Positions 1 through 5,070 of a stretch of 5,293 bases of DNA are shown here, one piece after another; position 1 is the first letter of the stretch; the number at the start of each line of letters is the position of its first letter. Where the stretch lies: positions 1 to 5,293 of the forward strand of contig JAFOCZ010000160.1 of the NCBI GenBank assembly GCA_017380955.1, read 5' to 3'. Source of the DNA: Alistipes sp. (GTDB lineage Bacteria > Bacteroidota > Bacteroidia > Bacteroidales > Rikenellaceae). The position numbers and the translations under genes are program-made. The notes under the pieces were generated by a model. The model was not told the DNA's origin. It did not search any database and saw only the letters and a list, made by a program, of their open reading frames with translations.

Positions 1-339
1 CTCATAGCGGGCGAGAAGCGCAAGGATGCCGAGACCCGAGCCCGAGAGTTACTTGCAATGGTGGCAATGTCGCACCGCGCCGAGCATAAGCCCTCGGCAT
101 TGTCGGGTGGTGAGCAGCAGCGTGTGGCCATAGCCCGAGCCTTGGCGAATAAGCCTGCTGTGGTGCTTGCCGACGAGCCTACGGGAAACCTCGACTCTGA
201 GACCCGTGCCGAGATACAGCGCCTCTTCTTTGAGTTGCGTGAGCGTACGGGGCAGACCTTTGTCATCGTCACCCACGATGGTGCGCTGGCTGATGGCTCC
301 GACCGCAAAATTATTATGAAGGATGGAGAGATTATATAA
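1..339 (+). CDS. lolD: LolD-like ABC transporter ATP-binding protein, 3' part only
   Basis: This is the C-terminal half (112 residues) of an ABC transporter ATPase; the frame is open from base 1, so the start and the Walker A region lie outside the window. The ABC signature LSGGEQQR is at bases 100-123, and Walker B plus D-loop (VVLADEPTGNLD) is at 160-195, with the catalytic Glu codon at 175-177. The H-loop His of VTHD is at 274-276. The run ADEPTGNLDS with a short C-terminus is typical of the MacB/LolD/FtsE subgroup. LolD works with the membrane proteins LolC/LolE to release lipoproteins from the inner membrane for transport to the outer membrane. The opening residues (LIAGEKRKDAETRARELL) resemble Bacteroidales proteins annotated LolD, but this part alone cannot fully separate LolD from other members of the subgroup. 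The next gene follows within a few bases, indicating an operon. Confidence 0.85.
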   Translation, partial: LIAGEKRKDAETRARELLAMVAMSHRAEHKPSALSGGEQQRVAIARALANKPAVVLADEPTGNLDSETRAEIQRLFFELRERTGQTFVIVTHDGALADGSDRKIIMKDGEII

Positions 340-343
340 CGAT

Positions 344-1114
344 ATGAGTCACGAGGAGATGTTCGAACTCCTCGAGACTTTGCACGATAAGTTCAACAAC
401 GAGAGTTTCATAGATGCTGACCCTATCAGCGTTCCCCACTCCTTTACCGATGCTGGGGATATCGAGATTTCGGGACTCCTGGCCTCGACCATAGCGTGGG
501 GTAACCGCCGTGCCATAGTGCAGAGCGCACACCGTATGATGCGGTATATGGACAACGCACCTAAGGATTTTGTGCTCAACGCCTCGGAGGCGGATATAGC
601 AACTCTCGCAACATACGTACACCGCACCTTCAATGGTGAGGATTTTCAGGATTTTGTGCGTGCCCTGCGCCATATCTTCACCAAGTGGGGTAGCATAGGC
701 GGATTCTTCGAGGCGCAGTATGCCGAGCACGAGGATATGCGTAAGGTGCTCTCAGCCTTTAGGCGTGAGTTCCACTCCGTGCCTCACAACCCACACTCCG
801 AGAAGCATATGTCATCCATAGACAAGGGTGCTGCGTGCAAGAGGTTGTGTATGTATCTCAGGTGGATGGTGCGCCGTGACGATAGGGGTGTGGACTTTGG
901 TCTGTGGCGTGATATTCCTATGTCGGCACTATATATGCCCCTTGATATCCACACAGGACGTATGGGACGCAGTCTCGGACTATTAAAGCGTAAGCAGGAT
1001 GACTGGAAGAGTGTCGAGGAGTTGACCTCCGCACTCCGCACTTTTAATGCCGAAGACCCTGTGCGCTACGACTACTCGCTCTTTGGCGTGGGTATCTCAC
1101 ATATGTTCGATTAG
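344..1114 (+). CDS. DUF2400 / TIGR02757 family protein
   Basis: A complete protein of 256 residues from ATG 344, or 263 from ATG 323. I recognise it as DUF2400 (TIGR02757), common in Bacteroidetes and of unknown function. Family-like stretches, numbered from ATG 323, are DPISVPH (33-39), DIEISGLLASTIAWGNR (46-62), ACKRLCMYLRWMVRRDD (171-187), GVDFGLW (189-195) and PLDIHTGRMGRSLGL (206-220). No signal peptide or membrane segment is visible, so it is probably cytoplasmic. Start choice: ATG 323 would overlap lolD by 17 bases and has only GG directly before it. ATG 344 lies 4 bases after the lolD stop behind an AT-rich leader, as is usual in this phylum, so I prefer it; both remain possible. The PLDIHTGR...LGL segment recalls the catalytic-Asp region (VDTH...R) of HhH-GPD DNA glycosylases, an inference developed in the findings. 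It lies between lolD and trmN6 with almost no spacing. Confidence 0.88.
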   Translation: MSHEEMFELLETLHDKFNNESFIDADPISVPHSFTDAGDIEISGLLASTIAWGNRRAIVQSAHRMMRYMDNAPKDFVLNASEADIATLATYVHRTFNGEDFQDFVRALRHIFTKWGSIGGFFEAQYAEHEDMRKVLSAFRREFHSVPHNPHSEKHMSSIDKGAACKRLCMYLRWMVRRDDRGVDFGLWRDIPMSALYMPLDIHTGRMGRSLGLLKRKQDDWKSVEELTSALRTFNAEDPVRYDYSLFGVGISHMFD

Positions 1115-1116
1115 CG

Positions 1117-1815
1117 ATGTTTCGGTTTAAGCACTTTACGATAGAGGATGAGCATACCGCGATGAAGATAGGCACCGATGGTGTGCTTCTTGGTGCGTGG
1201 GCAGATGTGGCATCGGATTGCCGTATCCTCGATATGGGTACAGGTACGGGGCTTATAGCCATTATGGCTGCGCAGCGTAATGCGGAGGCTCGCATCGTGG
1301 CGGTGGATATCGTGGAGGATGCCGTTGCGGAGGCGCGTAGGAATGTGGCAAATACAGCGTGGGCAGAGCGCATAGAGATTCTGCACTGCGATGTAAATGA
1401 GTATCACGCCGATGAGAAGTTTGACCATATAGTCTCCAATCCGCCATTCTTCACCGAGACACTGCAATCCCCCGACGAGGCACGCCGCACAGCACGCCAC
1501 GCCACGACGCTAACCTACGAAAATATCGTGGAGAGGGCTGAGGCTCTGCTTAGGGATGGTGGTCGGTTGAGTGTTGTGCTGCCTACGGAGTGTGCGCAGT
1601 TGTTCCGCAGGGTAGCCTTCGAGAGGTTGTGGTTGCGCAGACTTACGGATGTGGTGACTGTGGAGGGTGGAGCACCCAAGCGCACGCTTATGGAGTTCCA
1701 AAGGTGTAGCGAGTCCCTTATGCCGCGCTGCGACACTCTTGTCATACAGCACCGCGATGGTCGTTATACCGAGCAATATCGCACCCTGACGCAGGATTTC
1801 TACCTTAATTTTTAA
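1117..1815 (+). CDS. trmN6: tRNA1(Val) (adenine(37)-N6)-methyltransferase TrmN6
   Basis: A complete 232-residue class I SAM-dependent methyltransferase of the YfiC/TrmN6 family, close to the usual length of 230-250. In E. coli this enzyme forms N6-methyladenosine at A37 of tRNA1(Val), next to the anticodon. The N-terminus carries the family pattern FRFKHFTI followed by MKIGTDGVLLGAWA (16-29). The SAM-binding motif I is ILDMGTGTG (37-45), an acidic residue ending strand 2 is in VAVDI (61-65), and the N6-adenine catalytic motif is NPPF (108-111). The conserved ARH (126-128) follows, and the C-terminus FYLNF is typical. The ATG is 2 bases after the DUF2400 stop and puts MFRFKHF at the expected N-terminus, so the start is secure and translation is probably coupled. 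The substrate is assigned by family only. The stop codon overlaps the putative -33 region of the next promoter. Confidence 0.92.
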   Translation: MFRFKHFTIEDEHTAMKIGTDGVLLGAWADVASDCRILDMGTGTGLIAIMAAQRNAEARIVAVDIVEDAVAEARRNVANTAWAERIEILHCDVNEYHADEKFDHIVSNPPFFTETLQSPDEARRTARHATTLTYENIVERAEALLRDGGRLSVVLPTECAQLFRRVAFERLWLRRLTDVVTVEGGAPKRTLMEFQRCSESLMPRCDTLVIQHRDGRYTEQYRTLTQDFYLNF

Positions 1816-1842
1816 TATTTACGAAACTATTTCGTATCTTTG
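1811..1842 (+). promoter_or_regulatory. Bacteroidetes-type promoter for the DUF4831 unit
   Basis: TATCTTTG at 1835-1842 matches the Bacteroidetes -7 consensus TAnnTTTG exactly. TTTA at 1811-1814, a 3-of-4 match to the TTTG -33 element, lies 20 bases upstream, which is near the usual spacing. The -33 element falls at the trmN6 stop codon. Transcription would begin roughly 1848-1852, giving a very short leader before ATG 1866. This implies that the DUF4831 gene can be expressed independently of lolD-DUF2400-trmN6, although readthrough cannot be excluded because I see no clear terminator between them. Confidence 0.7.
1820..1836. promoter_or_regulatory. perfect 7-bp inverted repeat overlapping the -7 element (candidate operator)
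   Basis: TACGAAA (1820-1826) and TTTCGTA (1830-1836) form a perfect inverted repeat around the 3-base spacer CTA. Its right end overlaps the first two bases of the TATCTTTG promoter element, and the rest fills the spacer. No T-run follows, so it is not an intrinsic terminator. The geometry suits binding of a dimeric repressor that would block RNA polymerase. The regulator is unknown and no regulator gene is present in the window. Confidence 0.45.
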
Positions 1843-1865
1843 CCAATTGTACAAAAACAGAGATT

Positions 1866-2738
1866 ATGAAGGGAATATTCAAACTATTGGTCGCTGTGGC
1901 GGCTGTTGCCATATGTGTCGATGCCTCGGCGCAGCAGGTGGTTAAGAAACGTATAGGAGCCTATAAGGAGAGTGGCAATGTTGTTGTTGCGGAGGCTACC
2001 TCTACGCTTGCCGTAGATGTTGTCGTGGAGCACGAGGTCTTCACACCGGGTGTCTATGCACGTTATGCACAGAAACTTCTCGGTACACGAGCATCGCTTG
2101 TGGAGCGTGAAGAGTATCGTGTTGTGAGTGCCGATGTGGCTCTTATCGCCGACCCTGCACGATATGTCGTGGAGGGTGATGCTCCCAAGGGTAGCGCACC
2201 TGCGATTGTTGAGCAGACGACGTTGCCTGTAGACCGCATCACAGGTGTGGAGCGTAACGTGGAGGCTCAGGCTAAGGATGCAGCGGAGCAGATTTTCGCG
2301 TTGCGCCGTGCACGCCTCGACCTTATCACTGGCGAGTTTGGCGATGGTGTCTTTGGCGCAGGTTTGGAGAGCGCACTCAGCGAGATTGCGCGCCTCGAGG
2401 CTCAGTATCTCGACCTCTTCTATGGTGTTCGCAGCGTGGATACCATTGCCGAGCGTTACTATATCGCCGTCAGCGAGAAGCAGCCTACAACCGTTGTGGC
2501 GCGTTTCAATGCCGAGCGTGGTCTTGTGGCTACCAACGACCTCTCGGGAGATATCATCTTTGTGACTATCACACCATCCGAGATGACATACCCCACAAGC
2601 GATATCAAGGGCACTGTGGCATACCGCTATGCCAACAATGCCGATGTTGCAGTGGCGCTGGGTGGCGAGATTCTTGCACGCCGCATTTTGCCTCTCTATG
2701 AGTTTGGTGCAACGGTGATGTTCCTACAACCAAGATAG
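1866..2738 (+). CDS. DUF4831 family secreted protein
   Basis: A complete 290-residue protein that I recognise as DUF4831, a Bacteroidales family of unknown function. The N-terminus is a signal peptide: MKGIFK, a hydrophobic stretch at about 5-18, then ASA (20-22), giving a likely signal peptidase I cut before QQ at 23. There is no lipobox Cys at the cut site, so it is probably periplasmic or surface-exposed rather than a lipoprotein. Family-like parts are the beta-rich segment LAVDVVVEHEVFTPGVYARYAQKLLG (48-73), a helical segment rich in Ala, Glu and Arg (AAEQIFALRRARLDLITGE, 139-157), and a second helix ending RLEAQYLDLFYG (176-187). The C-terminal third (195-290) is mostly beta-strand in character with no catalytic motif I can name. 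It has its own promoter and is followed 6 bases later by the AlkD-like gene, so the two are probably co-transcribed. Confidence 0.82.
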   Translation: MKGIFKLLVAVAAVAICVDASAQQVVKKRIGAYKESGNVVVAEATSTLAVDVVVEHEVFTPGVYARYAQKLLGTRASLVEREEYRVVSADVALIADPARYVVEGDAPKGSAPAIVEQTTLPVDRITGVERNVEAQAKDAAEQIFALRRARLDLITGEFGDGVFGAGLESALSEIARLEAQYLDLFYGVRSVDTIAERYYIAVSEKQPTTVVARFNAERGLVATNDLSGDIIFVTITPSEMTYPTSDIKGTVAYRYANNADVAVALGGEILARRILPLYEFGATVMFLQPR

Positions 2739-2744
2739 CAGACT

Positions 2745-3389
2745 ATGGACTACACACAGCGAATGATAGCCCTCCTGGGGCGTGTGCGTAAGCAGATGAA
2801 TGGCGCTGTTGCCGAGAGTATGGCTACGCATAACCAGAAGTATGGACTAAACTATGGCGTTAGCATCGCCACACTCCGTGAGATTGTCGCCGACGAGCCT
2901 CAGGACTATGGCTTTGCGAAGTACCTCTACCAGCAGCAGGTGCGTGAGTTGAAACTCTGCGCCTGTCATATCGCCGATGCCAAGCAGTTGGATACCCACG
3001 AGTTCCCATTTTGGTCACGTGGCATCGCCAATGCCGAGTTGGCCGAGGAGTTGGCCTTTGCGTTGTTGTCAAAAATCTACGATATAAACTCGCTGATGGG
3101 TGTGTGGAGCACCGAGAGCAACGAGATGATAGCCTACGCCGCGCTTATGGCAGCCTCACGCAACGACCGCACCACATCCGAGGTGGCGTTCATAGCCGCT
3201 GAGAAGGCTGTTAAGGCAAATCCTAACTCGGTGTATATTGCTAATGGAGTTGTGGCGCTTATGTGCTACGTCGCCTCACGCGATAAGTCTGTTAAGGTGG
3301 GCATCCCCACGCTTTTGGAGCATATGCCCGACTGCCCCACAAAGGCAAAGATTGCCGAAGAGTTGGAGTGGCAGTTGGAGTATGTGTAA
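2745..3389 (+). CDS. AlkD-like DNA alkylation repair / HEAT-repeat protein
   Basis: A complete 214-residue all-helical protein resembling the Bacteroidetes branch of the AlkD (PF08713) superfamily, whose HEAT-like repeats grip alkylated DNA. Supporting stretches are NGAVAESM (19-26), LNYGVSIATLREIV (35-48), the VRELKLCA segment (66-73) that matches the REL/REY helix of AlkD, and NAELAEELAF (96-105). The C-terminal half is Ala-rich helix pairs. No signal peptide is visible, so it is cytoplasmic. The residues used by characterised AlkD for base excision (Trp109, Asp113, Arg148 and Trp187 of Bacillus cereus AlkD) are not apparent: the WxxxD motif is absent near NAELAEE, and the position I align by eye with Arg148 (in SNEMIAYAAL, 125-134) is not basic. 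It may therefore bind DNA or protein without glycosylase activity. The ATG is 6 bases past the DUF4831 stop; no other start fits better. The stop codon abuts the repeat-rich interval. Confidence 0.75.
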   Translation: MDYTQRMIALLGRVRKQMNGAVAESMATHNQKYGLNYGVSIATLREIVADEPQDYGFAKYLYQQQVRELKLCACHIADAKQLDTHEFPFWSRGIANAELAEELAFALLSKIYDINSLMGVWSTESNEMIAYAALMAASRNDRTTSEVAFIAAEKAVKANPNSVYIANGVVALMCYVASRDKSVKVGIPTLLEHMPDCPTKAKIAEELEWQLEYV

Positions 3390-3390
3390 C

Positions 3391-3423
3391 TAATTAGTAA
3401 TGGGTTAATTAGTAATTAGTAAT
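3391..3423. repeat. AT-rich direct repeats (TAATTAGTAAT, three copies)
   Basis: The 11-base unit TAATTAGTAAT occurs at 3391-3401, 3406-3416 and 3413-3423, the last two overlapping by 4 bases. The block starts just after the stop codon of the AlkD-like gene. An inverted copy is found at the far end of the interval (ATTACTAATTA, about 3652-3662). Confidence 0.85.
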
Positions 3424-3424
3424 C

Positions 3425-3446
3425 TTGTCGCCCTGATGGGCGATAA
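3425..3446. repeat. small hairpin TCGCCC-TGAT-GGGCGA
   Basis: TCGCCC (3428-3433) pairs with GGGCGA (3438-3443) around the loop TGAT. The stem can extend to 3425-3446 through a G-T pair and two T-A pairs. Neither flank has a strong T-run, so terminator function is doubtful on either strand. Confidence 0.6.
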
Positions 3447-3449
3447 ATA

Positions 3450-3541
3450 AATCCGTCATTGTGAGGCTTGAAAAGCCGTGGCAATCTCAAACCGCTTAGG
3501 AGGAGATTCCCACGTCACTTCGTTCCTCGGAATGACGGAAT
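3450..3541. repeat. large imperfect inverted repeat, CGTCATT...GGCAATCTC type
   Basis: The 39-base arms at 3450-3488 and 3503-3541 match at 29 of 39 positions when one is reverse-complemented, around a 14-base loop. The best-matched parts are TCCGTCATT at the outer end and the inner end reading GTGG-AATCTC. The left arm also holds its own small hairpin, GGCTT-GAA-AAGCC (3465-3477). The arm sequence resembles a repeat I recall as widespread in many bacterial genomes, of the form CGTCATTGCGAGG...GGCAATCTC; this recollection is unverified. Confidence 0.7.
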
Positions 3542-3550
3542 GTTTTTTTT
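3450..3550 (+). terminator. probable intrinsic terminator of the + strand unit
   Basis: The large inverted repeat at 3450-3541 is followed by G and then eight T's (3543-3550), the layout of a Rho-independent terminator for transcripts arriving from the AlkD-like gene. The stem is long and imperfect, so it may be a repeat acting as a terminator rather than a dedicated one. Confidence 0.5.
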
Positions 3551-3580
3551 GGTAGTTATGGGTAGTTATATGTAGTTATG
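3551..3580. repeat. tandem 10-bp repeat, three copies
   Basis: GGTAGTTATG (3551-3560), GGTAGTTATA (3561-3570) and TGTAGTTATG (3571-3580) are three head-to-tail copies differing at one or two positions. The period is 10 bases, close to one helical turn. It directly follows the T-run at 3543-3550. Confidence 0.85.
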
Positions 3581-3623
3581 GGGCGTTCCCCATCAATCCC
3601 TATCTCTCCCTATAACTACCCAT
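3558..3623. repeat. 13-bp inverted repeat enclosing a 6-bp hairpin
   Basis: ATGGGTAGTTATA (3558-3570) is an exact inverted match of TATAACTACCCAT (3611-3623), so the tandem repeat has an inverted partner. Between them lies a second perfect hairpin, ATGGGG (3578-3583) and CCCCAT (3588-3593) around the loop CGTT. Together these could fold as a nested cruciform or a two-level RNA stem. Confidence 0.75.
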
Positions 3624-3626
3624 CTC

Positions 3627-3647
3627 AAAATCATCTCGCAGAGATGA
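3627..3647 (-). terminator. probable intrinsic terminator of radA
   Basis: Read on the - strand, TCATCTC-TGC-GAGATGA (3647 down to 3631) forms a perfect 7-bp stem with a 3-base loop and is followed at once by TTTT (3630-3627). It lies 34 bases past the radA stop, a suitable place for a Rho-independent terminator. The T-run is short, so efficiency is uncertain. Confidence 0.5.
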
Positions 3648-3663
3648 CAGGATTACTAATTAC

Positions 3664-3680
3664 TCACTCCTCACTCCTCA
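3664..3680. repeat. short tandem repeat TCACTCC next to the radA stop
   Basis: TCACTCC occurs at 3664-3670 and 3671-3677, followed by a partial copy, TCA, up to the radA stop codon (3681-3683). It is part of the repeat-rich interval. Confidence 0.6.
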
Positions 3681-5039
3681 TTAGAACAGCGCCTTCGGTA
3701 ACTCCTCGATGCGAGAGATGAAGACTACCTCAATGCCCTTTTGTGGCTTGAGGTTTTTTTGTGCGAAGGAGGATACCACGATGCGCTTGAAACCCAGGCG
3801 TGCTGCCTCGGTGATACGTTGCTCGGTGCGTGGCGCTGGACGTACCTCGCCTGAGAGTCCTATCTCACCAGCACAGCATACACCATCCATCAGCGCACGG
3901 TCGTAGTACGACGATATTATAGCCGCCACAACAGCCAAGTCCATACCAGTATCCGAAATCTTGAAGCCGCCGGCGAAGTTCAGGAACACATCCTTCTGGA
4001 ACATCTTCATACCCACACGCTTCTCCAAAACGGCAAGGAGCATATTCATACGTCGCTGGTCGAAGCCTGTTGTAGAGCGCTGTGGTGTGCCATATGCGGC
4101 ATTACTTACCAGTGCCTGCACCTCGATGAGGTAGGGACGTAGACCATCCACCGCAGCACCCACAGCACATCCTGCCAGTGGCTCGTCGTAGTGTGTGAGA
4201 AGTATCTCCGAGGGGTTATCCACCTCCCTCAGACCATCGCCACGCATCTCAAAGACTCCAATCTCATACGTTGCGCCAAAACGGTTTTTGAGACCTCGGA
4301 GTATGCGGTAGGTGTGGTTGCCATCACCCTCGAATTGCAACACCACATCCACGATGTGCTCCAGAATCTTTGGACCTGCTATAGAGCCATCCTTGGTGAT
4401 ATGTCCGATGATGAATATCGCGATGTTGCTGCTCTTGGCAACCTTCAGGAGCGTCGCGGCACACTCACGAATCTGCGTCACGCTGCCTGGTGATGACTCC
4501 ACAAGGTCGGTGGACATAGTCTGTATAGAGTCTATGATTACCACGTCGGGGTGTGTCTCCTCTATCTGCGCCACGATATTCTCGAGTAGCGTCTCGGTGA
4601 ACACTGTGCACTCCGTATTGCGGATGCCGATGCGGTTAGCGCGCATCTTAATCTGCTCTGCCGACTCCTCGCCCGACACATAGAGGGTCTTGAGCGAGTT
4701 CTCCGTAAGCGCCAATTGCAACGATAGCGTAGACTTACCAATACCCGGCTCACCACCCAGTAGTATCAGCGAGCCCGGTACAAGACCACCGCCCAACACG
4801 CGGTTTACCTCCTTGTTGCCGATGTCTATGCGCACTGTAGTGCCCTCCTCGATATCCTGCACCTTGCGTGGCTCGGACTTTGGCACAGATGCCACACGTG
4901 ATGCTACCGACGACGACTCACGCGCCACGATATGCTCCGAGATGGTGTTCCACGCTCCACAGGCGGGACACTTACCCATCCACTTTGTGGTCTCATTACC
5001 ACAGTCGCTACAGAAGTATGCTCGTTTGACCTTAGACAT
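3681..5039 (-). CDS. radA: DNA repair protein RadA
   Basis: A complete 452-residue RadA (Sms), the usual length for the family. RadA is a RecA-like, DnaB-like ATPase that helps branch migration and processing of recombination intermediates in DNA repair. Visible parts, in order: a zinc finger with Cys10, Cys13, Cys24 and Cys27 (CSDCG...CPACG); Walker A GEPGIGKS (96-103, Lys102); Walker B VVIID (166-170, Asp170); and the RadA-specific KNRFG motif (251-255). Then comes the C-terminal Lon-protease-like domain (about 285-452), with GTPQRSTTGFDQRRMNMLLA (317-336), DVFLNFAGGFKISDTGMDLA (350-369) and GEIGLSGEVRP (391-401). All key residues are present. The ATG gives the canonical start just before the zinc finger. 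rseP lies 31 bases upstream on the same strand with no promoter motif evident in the gap, so co-transcription is likely. It converges on the AlkD-like gene across the repeat interval. Confidence 0.97.
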   Translation of the reverse strand: MSKVKRAYFCSDCGNETTKWMGKCPACGAWNTISEHIVARESSSVASRVASVPKSEPRKVQDIEEGTTVRIDIGNKEVNRVLGGGLVPGSLILLGGEPGIGKSTLSLQLALTENSLKTLYVSGEESAEQIKMRANRIGIRNTECTVFTETLLENIVAQIEETHPDVVIIDSIQTMSTDLVESSPGSVTQIRECAATLLKVAKSSNIAIFIIGHITKDGSIAGPKILEHIVDVVLQFEGDGNHTYRILRGLKNRFGATYEIGVFEMRGDGLREVDNPSEILLTHYDEPLAGCAVGAAVDGLRPYLIEVQALVSNAAYGTPQRSTTGFDQRRMNMLLAVLEKRVGMKMFQKDVFLNFAGGFKISDTGMDLAVVAAIISSYYDRALMDGVCCAGEIGLSGEVRPAPRTEQRITEAARLGFKRIVVSSFAQKNLKPQKGIEVVFISRIEELPKALF

Positions 5040-5070
5040 AAAAGTCTTAATTTAATGAGTGCCCCTTCGG

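Larger units (their letters stand above)
3411..3664. repeat. candidate MITE/REP-like non-coding element with 14-bp terminal inverted repeats
   Basis: AGTAATTAGTAATC (3411-3424) is an exact inverted match of GATTACTAATTACT (3651-3664). The matched ends enclose about 254 bases with no plausible gene but with several nested hairpins and tandem repeats. Size, matched ends, lack of coding capacity and a position between convergent genes fit a miniature inverted-repeat element or a composite intergenic repeat. There is no clean target-site duplication: the outer sequence is itself repetitive, which hides one if present. No transposase lies nearby. Low-complexity TAATTAGTAAT could also have spread without transposition. 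Confidence 0.5.

Noticed and set aside
332..730. 132-codon open frame on the - strand inside the DUF2400 gene
   Set aside because: It is wholly antisense to a recognised family, has no family resemblance itself and no promoter; a coding shadow.
1111..1500. 129-codon open frame on the - strand across trmN6
   Set aside because: It is antisense to well-conserved methyltransferase motifs; its Cys- and Arg-rich composition is what the opposite strand would give.
2245..2565. 106-codon + strand frame within the DUF4831 gene
   Set aside because: Rich in Ser, Arg and Leu with no recognisable features, and embedded in a complete family member in another frame.
3551..3623. CRISPR array
   Set aside because: The repeats are 10 bases, contiguous and without unique spacers, and no cas gene is present.
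3390..3680. tRNA or other classical RNA gene in the intergenic interval
   Set aside because: There is no cloverleaf or T-loop motif; the stems are simple hairpins explained by repeats and terminators.
4191..4683. Open frames of 100 and 123 codons on the + strand opposite radA
   Set aside because: They are antisense to the conserved ATPase domain of RadA and show no independent sign of coding.
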